DNA of 64,000 nucleotides from Alkaliphilus metalliredigens QYMF (GCF_000016985.1 NC_009633.1:2895539-2959538), one strand, 5' to 3'. Positions 43,633 through 51,740 are shown, numbered from the stretch's first letter. Program-made: numbers and translations. The notes: a model not told the origin generated them from the letters alone.

Positions 43633-44037
43633 ATGGAAATCAATGATATAAAGGGAATGTATACCTTAAAAATAGATTTAATTAGAAACGTGGTGTATGA
43701 AACCCCCAGAAATTATTGGAAGCACGAAGATTACCTCAGGCTACATAATGAATATGTGACCAAAGTTGTTCCCCTTTTTAATGGAAAGCCATGGCGAAAG
43801 TGTTGTGATTTAAGAACATATCACATCTCCATGATCACCGAAGACATACAAGATCATGTTAAGTGGGGATCGAAGAATGGATTCATTGGGGGAGTCATTA
43901 TTATTGATTCTTCAAATCCTGCAACGTCAGCCATTGCGCTTCAAATGAAGCTAGGTACAAAGCATATTGATTTTGACACGATGGTATGTGAAAGTCTTGA
44001 AGAAGCCAACCTTTGGTTGGAGAGTCGATTACCTTAG
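43633..44037 (+). CDS. STAS/SpoIIAA-like small protein
   Basis: The 134-residue product begins MEINDIKGMYTLKIDLIRNVVYET and contains PWRKCCDLRTYHISMITEDIQDHVKWG, GGVIIIDSS and a C-terminal SLEEANLWLESRLP. The alternation of strands and helices, the CDLR segment after a strand and the final SLEEA-x2-WL helix resemble SpoIIAA-like/STAS superfamily proteins of unknown role. AGGAGG six bases before the ATG at 43633 fixes the start; an apparent longer frame from 43471 has none. It is a single plus-strand gene with a Spo0A-box candidate upstream. It could be the target of a PP2C-type phosphatase such as that at 16188, but this is only speculation. Confidence 0.6.
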   Translation: MEINDIKGMYTLKIDLIRNVVYETPRNYWKHEDYLRLHNEYVTKVVPLFNGKPWRKCCDLRTYHISMITEDIQDHVKWGSKNGFIGGVIIIDSSNPATSAIALQMKLGTKHIDFDTMVCESLEEANLWLESRLP

Positions 44038-44185
44038 TATATTTTAACTCCTGAAAGTGGTTATCTATAAGACATAAATAATATAATTAAAAGATAAAAC
44101 AGAGTCAGTTTTTAACTTTTGAACTCACTTTATTTTATCTTTTTTTATGAGATTTTAAAATGCTAATCCATGAAGATTTCAATGT

Positions 44186-46210
44186 CTACTTTAATTTTTC
44201 TTGTATCTCATGGATTGGTATGGGTCTACTCATTAAGTAGCCTTGTCCACTTTCACAAGAATGCTCCTTCAAGAATGCTAACTGTTCTTCTGTTTCAATC
44301 CCTTCTGCCACTACTTTATAATTTAAATCTTTAGCTAAATATAAAATAGATTTAATGATAAAGGATTCCTTACTGTTCTCCTTGATGCTCTTCACAAAAC
44401 TTCTATCCAATTTAACAATATCAATGGGTAAAACATTTAAATAAACTAATGATGAATAGCCTGTTCCAAAGTCATCTAAAGCAATTTTCAAACCTAATTT
44501 CTTGAGTTGCTCTAATCTTTCAATTGCAAACTTAACATTTGATATAATAGCAGTTTCTGTAATTTCAATTGTTATTTTAGAATGGTCTATATCAAAGGAA
44601 CTGATGATCGCTTCCACTTCTTGAAAGTTCACGTTGCTCATCAATGTTTTGCTAGAGAGGTTAATGGCGATCTCTAAATTTATCAATCCTTGTTTTTCAA
44701 ACTTTTCTTTTTGAGTTAAGGCTGTTTTGATAACCCACTTTTCTATCTCATATATTTGACCAGTTTCTTCAGCTAGAGGAATAAATTTTGCTGGAGAAAT
44801 AAACCCTTTTTTAGTATGAATCCATCTTATTAATACCTCTAATCCACTTATTTCTCCCGTATTTAGATTATACTGTGGCTGATAGTAAAGCACCAGTTCC
44901 TCTTTTTCAATGGCATGCTGAAGATGATTGGTCATCTCTATATGCTCTGCATTACTTTCTAGTATTTCATCCACATAAAACAACAGTCTTCCCTTACCTT
45001 CTCTTTTAGCTTTACTCATTGCTAAGTCAGCATTTCTAAATAAGATGGTATGATCAAGACCATCTTGGGGATACAATGAAACCCCCATACTGAAGGACAC
45101 AAAAAATTTATGATGATTACTTGTCCATGTTTTCCCTAGGCTATGTATTATCTCTCCTAGTAAGTGCTCCACATGCTCCTTTGAGGTTGGTTCCTTCAGT
45201 AATATTGCAAATTCGTCACTAATGAGTCGTCCAACTATATGTGGTTTTTCAACCGCGTTGTGTAGCTTATCTGCTATATATTTTAGAAATTCATCTCCAA
45301 TAGAATAACCTAAAGTATTATTAATGTATTTAAAATTATTAAAATCTAAGTGAATTAAGGCAAAGGATACATCTTCTTCTATTAGTCTGGTTACTTCCAC
45401 TTCTAAGAATGTCCTTTTATACAATCCAGTCAGTGAATCATAGAATGCTGCATTTTTCAATTCCTCTTCCAATGCCTTTCGATTGGTAATATCCACCCCG
45501 ATGGAAAGAATTTCAGTGGGTTCACAATGTTCTTGATGCTGTAATACACTACTATTCCAAAGGAGATCCACTCTCTTTTGATCACTGGCAATGAACTCAA
45601 GCTCATGATTCTTAAATTGTTTGCTATTTTTCACTTTTTTAAAAATATTCTCCATTAAATTTTCATCCGCTTCAGTGTTCAAAAGATCCCACCATTTCTT
45701 GTCATAGAGCTCATCCTGACTATATCCAAATATGGATTCTCCAAAGGGATTCAGACTTTTAATTTTCCCTTCTTCATCCCAAATTCCAATAACCACTGGT
45801 GCTTCTCTAATAATACTTTCAGTCAAATCCTTTTGATACAATAGTTCTTGTTCCGTCGCCACCAGTTCCTCGTAAGTTGCCTGTAATTCTTCAAAGGCTT
45901 CTTTTATTTTCATGATCGATTTTCCAAATAATACCGAACGCTTTTCCACTAATACATAAATTAGTATCATGGTCACCAAGACATATAGCCAACCTTTATA
46001 TGTCTGAATTTGTCTATAAATCGTGATATTTTGTACCATTATATAAAGTATCTTATCGGATAAGGCGATCCACAGTAATCCAAAGATTCCATAGATACCT
46101 GTAATGAACATGGCTTCTTTATGGGGATTGATTTGATGGTTTTTATCAAGATATTGATTAATATTTTCTTCATTTTTATGTAGTTGGTTTGTTTTGCTTT
46201 TAAAAAGCAT
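44186..46210 (-). CDS. Membrane PAS-GGDEF-EAL protein with degenerate GGDEF motif
   Basis: The product of about 674 residues has two membrane segments in its first 95 residues, a coiled linker, a PAS domain (about 120-245), a GGDEF domain (about 255-415) and an EAL domain (about 425-674). The GGDEF site reads LISDEF, so diguanylate cyclase activity is unlikely; such domains often bind GTP to tune the partner. The EAL domain has EVLIRW (ExLxR intact), ITETAI, DDFGTGYSS, KLDRSFV and AEGIETEEQ, so c-di-GMP phosphodiesterase activity is plausible. The start at 46210 follows AAGGGGAT; an earlier ATG at 46243 has no site. Confidence 0.9.
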   Translation of the reverse strand: MLFKSKTNQLHKNEENINQYLDKNHQINPHKEAMFITGIYGIFGLLWIALSDKILYIMVQNITIYRQIQTYKGWLYVLVTMILIYVLVEKRSVLFGKSIMKIKEAFEELQATYEELVATEQELLYQKDLTESIIREAPVVIGIWDEEGKIKSLNPFGESIFGYSQDELYDKKWWDLLNTEADENLMENIFKKVKNSKQFKNHELEFIASDQKRVDLLWNSSVLQHQEHCEPTEILSIGVDITNRKALEEELKNAAFYDSLTGLYKRTFLEVEVTRLIEEDVSFALIHLDFNNFKYINNTLGYSIGDEFLKYIADKLHNAVEKPHIVGRLISDEFAILLKEPTSKEHVEHLLGEIIHSLGKTWTSNHHKFFVSFSMGVSLYPQDGLDHTILFRNADLAMSKAKREGKGRLLFYVDEILESNAEHIEMTNHLQHAIEKEELVLYYQPQYNLNTGEISGLEVLIRWIHTKKGFISPAKFIPLAEETGQIYEIEKWVIKTALTQKEKFEKQGLINLEIAINLSSKTLMSNVNFQEVEAIISSFDIDHSKITIEITETAIISNVKFAIERLEQLKKLGLKIALDDFGTGYSSLVYLNVLPIDIVKLDRSFVKSIKENSKESFIIKSILYLAKDLNYKVVAEGIETEEQLAFLKEHSCESGQGYLMSRPIPIHEIQEKLK

Positions 46211-46720
46211 CGCATCATCCCCTTTTTTTGTTTCTCCATGCAATACAGCTTTATAAAGATCTTATCTTCGGGGCATAAGATTCTCCACCGCATTCTCCAA
46301 TATCTCAGTTCGGTAAAACCAGTAAATTGAGTTTCCTGTATTTTGAGAAAGTCGTCTCTTCCTTACCACTATTTACGATAAATGAATTGTAAAGCTATTA
46401 CTATAGATTCGTCAATTATCAGCAACTTTCCTTCTTTTTCCGTATTTTTTTTCCTGAAATCACATATTATTTTCTCCATTTTGGGTTTTCGCCCCCTTAA
46501 TCAATACAAACTTCCCTTTCATCAATGATACCCTAAATATATGGTGAATCACTTCAAATAAGAAAGGATTTAATTGAATATGAATGCTGCTTTCCTACAC
46601 TTAAATCATTAAAAGTTATTTACTCTTTTAAATTCGGGTATACATGACTTATAATACTGAAAATCGATGTTTAATAATCAATCCATCTATTTCATTAAAT
46701 CCTCTAAAAAATCTAGTTAA
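46211..46720. other. Long non-coding region upstream of the PAS-GGDEF-EAL gene
   Basis: About 500 bases contain no supported gene. On the minus strand the leader near the gene has a 7-bp hairpin ATCTTAT/ATAAGAT (46260-46282) with a purine-rich stretch GGAGAATGCGGTGGAGAATC just upstream. I checked it for the c-di-GMP-I core found at 49.3 kb and did not find it. The remainder is AT-rich with no clear element. Confidence 0.4.
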
Positions 46721-46736
46721 AAAAGGAGTTGTTTAT

Positions 46737-46867
46737 GTGAAAATCAATCAAAAAAATTATTAATGAGTTTAGTTTTAGTTTTTTTAATTTCATTGCTTGT
46801 GGCATGCAGCGTTTTTCACTCACTTATTGCGTTATCGCAAAAAAGTATTGCCAAGGTCCCCACATGA
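46737..46867 (+). pseudogene. Decayed lipoprotein gene (signal peptide remnant)
   Basis: AAAAGGAG precedes a GTG that opens MKINQKN then stops. If one A is added to the run of seven A residues (46750-46756), the frame continues as KKLLMSLVLVFLISLLVAC, a complete lipoprotein signal peptide with lipobox LVAC. The frame then runs about 18 more codons, across the terminator of the opposite gene, and stops. So only the start of a lipoprotein gene survives, broken by a one-base slip in an A-tract and lacking any mature domain. Confidence 0.6.
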
Positions 46868-46890
46868 ATAAGCAGGAGCCTTAGCAATAC
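46839..46890 (-). terminator. Terminator of the riboswitch-controlled GGDEF-EAL gene
   Basis: On the minus strand GTATTGCTAAGGCTCC pairs with GGGACCTTGGCAATAC (15 of 16 positions counting G-U) around a 14-base loop, followed by six T residues. It is about 130 bases beyond the stop at 47023 and is a strong intrinsic terminator. Confidence 0.85.
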
Positions 46891-47022
46891 ATTGTAGATA
46901 AATCTTACGCGTTTTCGTATAAAAAATAAGCTTATCAGGATAAGTGTAATCTAAAAGAACGATGTACATTCCAATCAAAATTAATTTTTTAAAAACCAGT
47001 AGAATCCTCACCTCCATGCTTT

Positions 47023-49173
47023 TTATTCATCATACTCTTCAAATAAAAGCTTATGTAAAAAGTTATCGTTATATATTTTTTCCACCTCTTTTACCTCCAA
47101 TGGCCTGCTAAATAGATAACCTTGGATGTAGTTGCTCCTTGCTGCTTTCAGTTGTATATATTGAGCTTCCTCTTCTATGCCTTCTGCCACTACATCTAGA
47201 TTTAGACTATGGGCAAGGGCAATGATTCCACCTATCATCTTGAAATTTTTTGTTTCCAGATATTTATCACTTAAGGATTTATCCAACTTTATTTTATCTA
47301 CTGGTAAAAATGTTAAATAACTAAGAGAAGAGTACCCAGTACCAAAATCATCTAGGGCCATTTTCACCCCTAGTGCTTTAATTTGATTTACAAATTCAAT
47401 TGTCTTCTCAATTTTTTCTAAAAAGAGACCCTCTGTAATTTCTATCTCAAGATAGTTAGCCTCCACATGATTTTCCTTGAGCTTAGCTTGTAAAAAATCA
47501 ATATAACTTAAATCATTCAGTTGCTTTGCTGAAAAATTAATTGCTATTGGCTTTAGGGATAATTCCTTCTTTTTCCATAGGGCTACTTGCTTGATGACTG
47601 CTTCCGTTACCCATCTACCAATTTCTATAATCATTCCCGTTTCTTCAGCTACTGGAATAAACTGTGCTGGAGATAGATTGCTTTTTTTAAGTCTTAAAAG
47701 AGCCTCAAATCCCACAATTTCTCCTGTATAGGTATCAATTTGTGGTTGGTATAATAATTTAAACCCATCATCTTTTAATGCTATCCTTAATTTATTTTCC
47801 ACTTCAATCTTTTCATTTAAATTGGTTAGCATTTCCTCATTAAAAAACATATAATTGTTTTTCCCAAAACCCTTAACACCATACATCGCCATGTCAGCAT
47901 TCATGATTAGCTGACTTACACTATTGCTATTTGACGGGTATAGAGCAATTCCAATACTGCAGGTTAGATAAACTTCATCATCCTCCACCAACAACTTGTT
48001 ACTAAATAAATCAATCACTTTTCTTGCGTAATTCTCAATTTTAAGAATATCCTCTTCTTCTTTTATAAGAATAAGAAACTCGTCTCCACCAAGTCTTGAT
48101 ACAACAAGATTTTCACCTTTTATATGCAATAGGGCTTCAGTCACTTTTTTTAACACCTTATCTCCATATACATGACCTAATGTGTCATTGATTTCCTTGA
48201 AATTATCAAGGTCTAATAGCATAATCGCCCCGGAACGATTATGAGTAAATTCCAGCTCTAGCTTTTCTACAAGCATTCTTCTATTAGGTAAATTTGTTAG
48301 GTCATCATGATAAGCAATATGCTCAATATATGCTTCCTGCTTTTTTAGCTGATAAAAATAGTGATTGATCTCATCAAGCATGGCATTAATAGAAGAAAAC
48401 AACCCTAAAAAGGTGTCTCTCTCCGGTGATGGAAGCCGATAGCCTGCATTCTTTTCTACATCAATTTGACGAATACTTTGATCTAATTGATCTACTGGCT
48501 TAATTACATTTCTATGTTGTGCCCACAAAAACAACAAAACCATAATCATCGTTATCATGCTAAAGCTTAGAAATATAAAGTAAATAGAACCATACACATT
48601 TTTCATGGACAGACCGATTCCAAGTATTCCTATGATTTCACCATCATCAAAGAGCGGAACTGTTATTTCCAATACGTTAGCATTTAGGTCTTCAGAATAC
48701 CACTCAGTTGCTATTGTTTCTCCCTTTAAAGTGCTTAGGTATTCCAGATCATCGGTATATACGATGCCAATGTCTCTAATATCTGAATCAGCTATGGCCT
48801 TTAACTCCTTGTCTACAATAAGGGCATAGGCAATATTATCTTCTTTAGCTAAGCTTTCAACAATTTCCTGGTAGTTAAATTCTTGTTTTAGGATTTCATT
48901 GTTAATGACTGGATTTCTTGCTTGTTTAAGCCCATCTTCTAGTAAATCATTAATTATCTTCATAGAGCTAATCTCATTATTAATTTTTCTAGTGGTTAAA
49001 TTAGCCAAATTGATTCCGCCTTGTTTCATTTCATCTAACAGTAAATTTTTACTGATATAATAGCTCGTCACACTGACAGTTAAAATAGCCAACACCCCAA
49101 TGAATAATGGCAGGTATACTAATTTGTACTTATTAACAATGTGGTTTTTCACTTTATGCTTTGACTTTGGCAT
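47023..49173 (-). CDS. Membrane GGDEF-EAL protein with extracytoplasmic sensor, under c-di-GMP riboswitch control
   Basis: The 716-residue protein has a membrane segment at about 18-42, an extracytoplasmic sensor (about 43-195) ending VPLFDDGEIIGILGIGLSM as in Cache-type sensors, a second membrane segment (196-218), a HAMP-like linker, GGDEF (about 285-445) and EAL (about 455-716). The cyclase site SRLGGDEF (359-366) is intact, but the RxxD inhibitory site normally just upstream is absent (the place reads GENL). The EAL motifs FEALLRL (489-495), DDFGTGYSS, KIKLDKS and VAEGIEEE are intact. It may make or break c-di-GMP. GAGGGGAGG is the ribosome site; a c-di-GMP-I riboswitch and terminator lie in the leader. 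Confidence 0.94.
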   Translation of the reverse strand: MPKSKHKVKNHIVNKYKLVYLPLFIGVLAILTVSVTSYYISKNLLLDEMKQGGINLANLTTRKINNEISSMKIINDLLEDGLKQARNPVINNEILKQEFNYQEIVESLAKEDNIAYALIVDKELKAIADSDIRDIGIVYTDDLEYLSTLKGETIATEWYSEDLNANVLEITVPLFDDGEIIGILGIGLSMKNVYGSIYFIFLSFSMITMIMVLLFLWAQHRNVIKPVDQLDQSIRQIDVEKNAGYRLPSPERDTFLGLFSSINAMLDEINHYFYQLKKQEAYIEHIAYHDDLTNLPNRRMLVEKLELEFTHNRSGAIMLLDLDNFKEINDTLGHVYGDKVLKKVTEALLHIKGENLVVSRLGGDEFLILIKEEEDILKIENYARKVIDLFSNKLLVEDDEVYLTCSIGIALYPSNSNSVSQLIMNADMAMYGVKGFGKNNYMFFNEEMLTNLNEKIEVENKLRIALKDDGFKLLYQPQIDTYTGEIVGFEALLRLKKSNLSPAQFIPVAEETGMIIEIGRWVTEAVIKQVALWKKKELSLKPIAINFSAKQLNDLSYIDFLQAKLKENHVEANYLEIEITEGLFLEKIEKTIEFVNQIKALGVKMALDDFGTGYSSLSYLTFLPVDKIKLDKSLSDKYLETKNFKMIGGIIALAHSLNLDVVAEGIEEEAQYIQLKAARSNYIQGYLFSRPLEVKEVEKIYNDNFLHKLLFEEYDE

Positions 49174-49204
49174 GGGGTGCCTCCCCTCAATTCAATAGAT
49201 TTTA

Positions 49205-49240
49205 TTCAAAAAAATAAGTGCCTTAAAGGGCACCTATTTT
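49205..49240 (-). terminator. Regulated terminator in the riboswitch expression platform
   Basis: On the minus strand AAAATAGGTGCC and GGCACTTATTTT pair (11 Watson-Crick plus one G-U) around the loop CTTTAA, followed by a run of T residues. It lies between the c-di-GMP aptamer and the start codon at 49173, 32 bases from it. Its loop and distal arm are complementary to sequence next to the aptamer P1 stem, giving an alternative antiterminator fold. Confidence 0.88.
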
Positions 49241-49254
49241 GACAAAATATAACT

Positions 49255-49338
49255 TTAATAGGCAACCCGACTATCCTATCGTCAAACGACTTAGATTCGT
49301 GGCTTTGCGTCACCATCTTTCGATGGTTTTGCCTTTAC
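49255..49338 (-). ncRNA. Cyclic-di-GMP-I (GEMM-I) riboswitch aptamer
   Basis: The minus strand shows the class I c-di-GMP core. P1 is made by GGCAA (near 49333) and TTGCC (near 49261). The stem-loop CCATCGAAAGATGG carries a GAAA tetraloop. The highly conserved GTGACGCAAAGCCAC joins the two halves, followed by CTAAGTCG, a second stem-loop and ATAGGATAGTCGGGTTGCC. The GACGCAAAGCC and CGGGTTGCC strings are the signature of this class. The aptamer lies about 85 bases upstream of the GGDEF-EAL start with a terminator between, so it should act on transcription. Confidence 0.93.
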
Positions 49339-49384
49339 TTATTTTTAAAAATGAATTTTTAAGAAATATTGCTAATTTTCAGAT

Positions 49385-49413
49385 ACAAAGTCCTATTGGA
49401 AGTAGGACTTTGT
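49385..49413. repeat. Hairpin between riboswitch and sigma-factor gene
   Basis: ACAAAGTCCTA (49385-49395) and TAGGACTTTGT (49403-49413) form a perfect 11-bp stem. On the plus strand a T-rich tract follows, but no plus-strand gene ends here. On the minus strand it would lie in the leader upstream of the riboswitch. Its role is unclear. Confidence 0.6.
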
Positions 49414-49604
49414 TCTTATTTCTACAATCATACTATCACAATTTACATAATATTTCAATATATGCCATCTCATATTTCCTTACAAAATGAGGAAAATAAT
49501 CTTCCTAATAAGAAGATTTTAAATTTACTTAGTCTTTTTATTTTTTTTGCATATATTTGAAACTTTTACATCAATTTCGTGTATATAATAAGTGAAGGTC
49601 AAAA

Positions 49605-50168
49605 ATGGGGGGGATACCTTTGGAGGTCTCTGATGAAAAGCTAATTAAGCTTTGCCAAGATCAAAACATGGAGGGGTTTGATCTATTATATACGAAATAC
49701 CAAAGCTATATCTATCGACTATGCTACAATTATACCCACTCTAAAGAAGATTCCTTAGATTTATTACAGGAGGTATACATAAAAATCTATCAATCCATCC
49801 CTCGCTTTGAAAAAGGCCATCCGCTATCTCCTTGGATTAAGAAGATTACAATTAATACCTGTCATAATTTCGCTAGGGCTAAAAAACCAACCCCATTGCC
49901 TTTAGATCCCACATTAAGCATTCCATCTGCTGACAACGTTGAATTAGCATTATCCTATAAAAGCACTGAAAAACTACTGAAGACCAGTATCAGTCAATTG
50001 CCCCATGAAATAAAGTCGGTGATTCTTCTTAGGCATGTAGAAGCCATGAGCTATCAGGAGATTAGCCAATGTTTGTCCATACCCATAGGAACTGTCAAGA
50101 CCCATTTATTTCGAGGAAGAAAACACTTAAAAGATCAGTTAAAAAAAGAAGGGGTTTGGGAGGTGTAG
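49605..50168 (+). CDS. ECF-type RNA polymerase sigma factor
   Basis: The protein has a sigma region 2 (FDLLYTKYQSYIYRLCYNYTHSKEDSLDLLQEVYIKIYQ, about residues 24-62) and region 4 (QLPHEIKSVILLRHVEAMSYQEISQCLSIPIGTVKTHLFRGRKHL, about 135-178) with no regions 1 or 3. That is the ECF (group 4) layout. The ATG at 49605 follows AAGGT; a TTG at 49620 follows GGGGGG and is an equally good start. Upstream TGAAAC (49558-49563) and CGTGTA resemble an ECF promoter, but the spacing is short, so autoregulation is only a possibility. The next gene encodes its likely anti-sigma factor. Confidence 0.93.
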   Translation: MGGIPLEVSDEKLIKLCQDQNMEGFDLLYTKYQSYIYRLCYNYTHSKEDSLDLLQEVYIKIYQSIPRFEKGHPLSPWIKKITINTCHNFARAKKPTPLPLDPTLSIPSADNVELALSYKSTEKLLKTSISQLPHEIKSVILLRHVEAMSYQEISQCLSIPIGTVKTHLFRGRKHLKDQLKKEGVWEV

Positions 50169-50170
50169 AA

Positions 50171-50626
50171 TTGAACTGTTCATTTGATAAAAGCTTACTT
50201 CAAGAGTCTCTAGAAAATACAATTGAACCATTGGAGTCCATTATACTAGAGGAGCATCTGAAGGTATGTCATGGCTGCCGAAGGGATTTAATGGAACTGA
50301 AACTCCTTCTTTGGGAACTTGAGGAGATGTCTTCCGTTGACTTACCTCCCGAGGCACTTGATGTGAAAGCCCGTGTATTACATGATTTTAAAAATCGCCA
50401 ACCATCTTCCGAAGATACTCATCCCTTCGGTATAAAGGATTTTGTTGACATTCAAAGTAACATACTCAGTAGTGCTACCCTCTTTCTAAGGTTTATTCCA
50501 GGAGCTAAGGTAGCTTCTAAGACGTCTAAGTCCACGATAAAAAAGGCATCTTCTTTGCTGGAAAACTTCATTACAGGATCCTTTAAGATAAGGTCCAAGA
50601 GTTCCTTGCTAAGGAATGGCCTATGA
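50171..50626 (+). CDS. Zinc-binding anti-sigma factor (ZAS type)
   Basis: The 151-residue product contains HLKVCHGC near residue 30, the H-x3-C-x2-C motif of zinc-binding anti-sigma proteins, within a helical N-terminal domain. There is no clear transmembrane segment, so the protein appears to be soluble or peripheral, unlike many relatives. The start is TTG at 50171, five bases after GGAGGTG, immediately past the sigma-factor stop; a longer frame overlapping the sigma gene is rejected. It ends in an ATGA overlap with the next gene. It should hold the upstream sigma factor inactive. Confidence 0.85.
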   Translation: MNCSFDKSLLQESLENTIEPLESIILEEHLKVCHGCRRDLMELKLLLWELEEMSSVDLPPEALDVKARVLHDFKNRQPSSEDTHPFGIKDFVDIQSNILSSATLFLRFIPGAKVASKTSKSTIKKASSLLENFITGSFKIRSKSSLLRNGL

Positions 50627-51324
50627 TTTTATTAGCGATACTTCGTTATCTACTCCTATTTTTATTGGCAATACTACTATTAATCCTAATTATCCCAGTG
50701 GATTATCATTTAATGGCTTCAAAGGACCTAGTTGTCACGTTTAAAGGTCATATCGGCTGGTTTTGGCACTTAGTAAAGGTGGATTTCACCATCATCAACA
50801 ACAGTCCTAAAGCGATAAGAATTAAACTTCTTGGTCTTCCTATTTCCATCCACACCAGTGGAGAAGAAAGGAAGACATACAAGAAAAAACAAGAATCAAA
50901 AAAACCGAAGAAGAAAAAGACAACAAAGAAAAAAGTAAAATATAAGAATAAGTTCCCATTAGCATGGGAACATGTTACCAGAGAGTTATTAGATGTTATT
51001 TTCTTGGCTATCAAAAGGGTGCTACATCATTTGAAACCCAAAAAGTTCAGACTTGAGGGAGTCTATGGATTTGATGATCCTTACTATACCGGTATCATAC
51101 TGGCCATTACAAGTTCCCTACAGCCCTTATTTAATGACTCTCCCCTAGAGATAACCCCCTCTTTTGGGGAAACAAAGCTTGAAGGAGAGTTAGAAGTCCA
51201 TGGTAGAATCATTGTTATTTTGTTTCTATGGATTGTGTTGCAACTTACTTTATCTAAGCCCATTAGAAAGATTCTAAAAATATTATTTATTAAAGAGAAG
51301 GAGGAAAAAAAACATGTCAACTAA
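50623..51324 (+). CDS. DUF2953 membrane protein (YtfI-like)
   Basis: The 233-residue protein has an N-terminal membrane segment (about 3-25), a central lysine-rich stretch (about 84-112, nearly all Lys/Thr/Gln), and a region PKKFRLEGVYGFDDPYYTGIILAITSSLQPLF typical of DUF2953. The C-terminal hydrophobic segment is at about 205-215. In Bacillus the related ytfI is next to ytfJ, as here. The start overlaps the anti-sigma stop (ATGA), so translation is coupled. Function is not known but the association with GerW/YtfJ suggests a sporulation role. Confidence 0.85.
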   Translation: MILLAILRYLLLFLLAILLLILIIPVDYHLMASKDLVVTFKGHIGWFWHLVKVDFTIINNSPKAIRIKLLGLPISIHTSGEERKTYKKKQESKKPKKKKTTKKKVKYKNKFPLAWEHVTRELLDVIFLAIKRVLHHLKPKKFRLEGVYGFDDPYYTGIILAITSSLQPLFNDSPLEITPSFGETKLEGELEVHGRIIVILFLWIVLQLTLSKPIRKILKILFIKEKEEKKHVN

Positions 51325-51691
51325 CTTTTCAGAAAATGCAGGTCAATTATTCGAAAAGCTTGAAAAATTCTTTACATCTAAAACCGTTGTAGGAGAGCCT
51401 ATTACCGTAGGAAGTGTTACCCTCATACCCATGGTAGATATCTCATTTGGTCTCGGTACAGGATCAGGGGATGGAACCGATGAAAAAGGAAATAAAGGAG
51501 TTGGAGGTGGTGGTGGCGTTGGTGCCAAGGCTACACCAACAGCCATAATCGTCATCAAAAATGAAGAAGTTCAAGTCCTCCCAATCAGTCAAAGAGCTGG
51601 TATGGAAAAGCTTTTAGAAATGGTACCAGACATCGTTGCTAAGGTAAATTTAAATAAGGAAACAACACAAGAGGCTCCCAAAGAAGAGTAA
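51314..51691 (+). CDS. ytfJ: GerW-family spore protein (YtfJ)
   Basis: The 125-residue protein contains VVGEPITVGSVTLIPMVDISFGLGTGSG, a glycine-rich loop and GVGAKATPTAIIVIKNEEVQVLPI, which are the signature of the GerW/YtfJ family. Members are forespore proteins needed for germination in Bacillus. GGAGG precedes the ATG, which overlaps the ytfI-like gene by 11 bases. It is the last gene of a sigma/anti-sigma/ytfI/ytfJ operon and is followed by a strong terminator. Confidence 0.93.
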   Translation: MSTNFSENAGQLFEKLEKFFTSKTVVGEPITVGSVTLIPMVDISFGLGTGSGDGTDEKGNKGVGGGGGVGAKATPTAIIVIKNEEVQVLPISQRAGMEKLLEMVPDIVAKVNLNKETTQEAPKEE

Positions 51692-51740
51692 GATTACACC
51701 AGTTTAGTGCTTTATATAATACCTTGAAATAACTACTCAC

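Noticed and set aside
46230-46420. Second c-di-GMP riboswitch in the leader of the PAS-GGDEF-EAL gene
   Set aside because: The leader has a hairpin and purine-rich stretch, but the GACGCAAAGCC core and the CGGGTTGCC strand are absent, and I could not match the class II pattern either.
46832-47017. 61-codon minus-strand frame just after the riboswitch-controlled gene, with a GGAGGTGAGG stretch at its start
   Set aside because: The frame runs through the full stem of the intrinsic terminator at 46839-46890, and the ribosome-like stretch overlaps the supposed ATG rather than preceding it. It is best seen as the 3' untranslated end of the GGDEF-EAL transcript.
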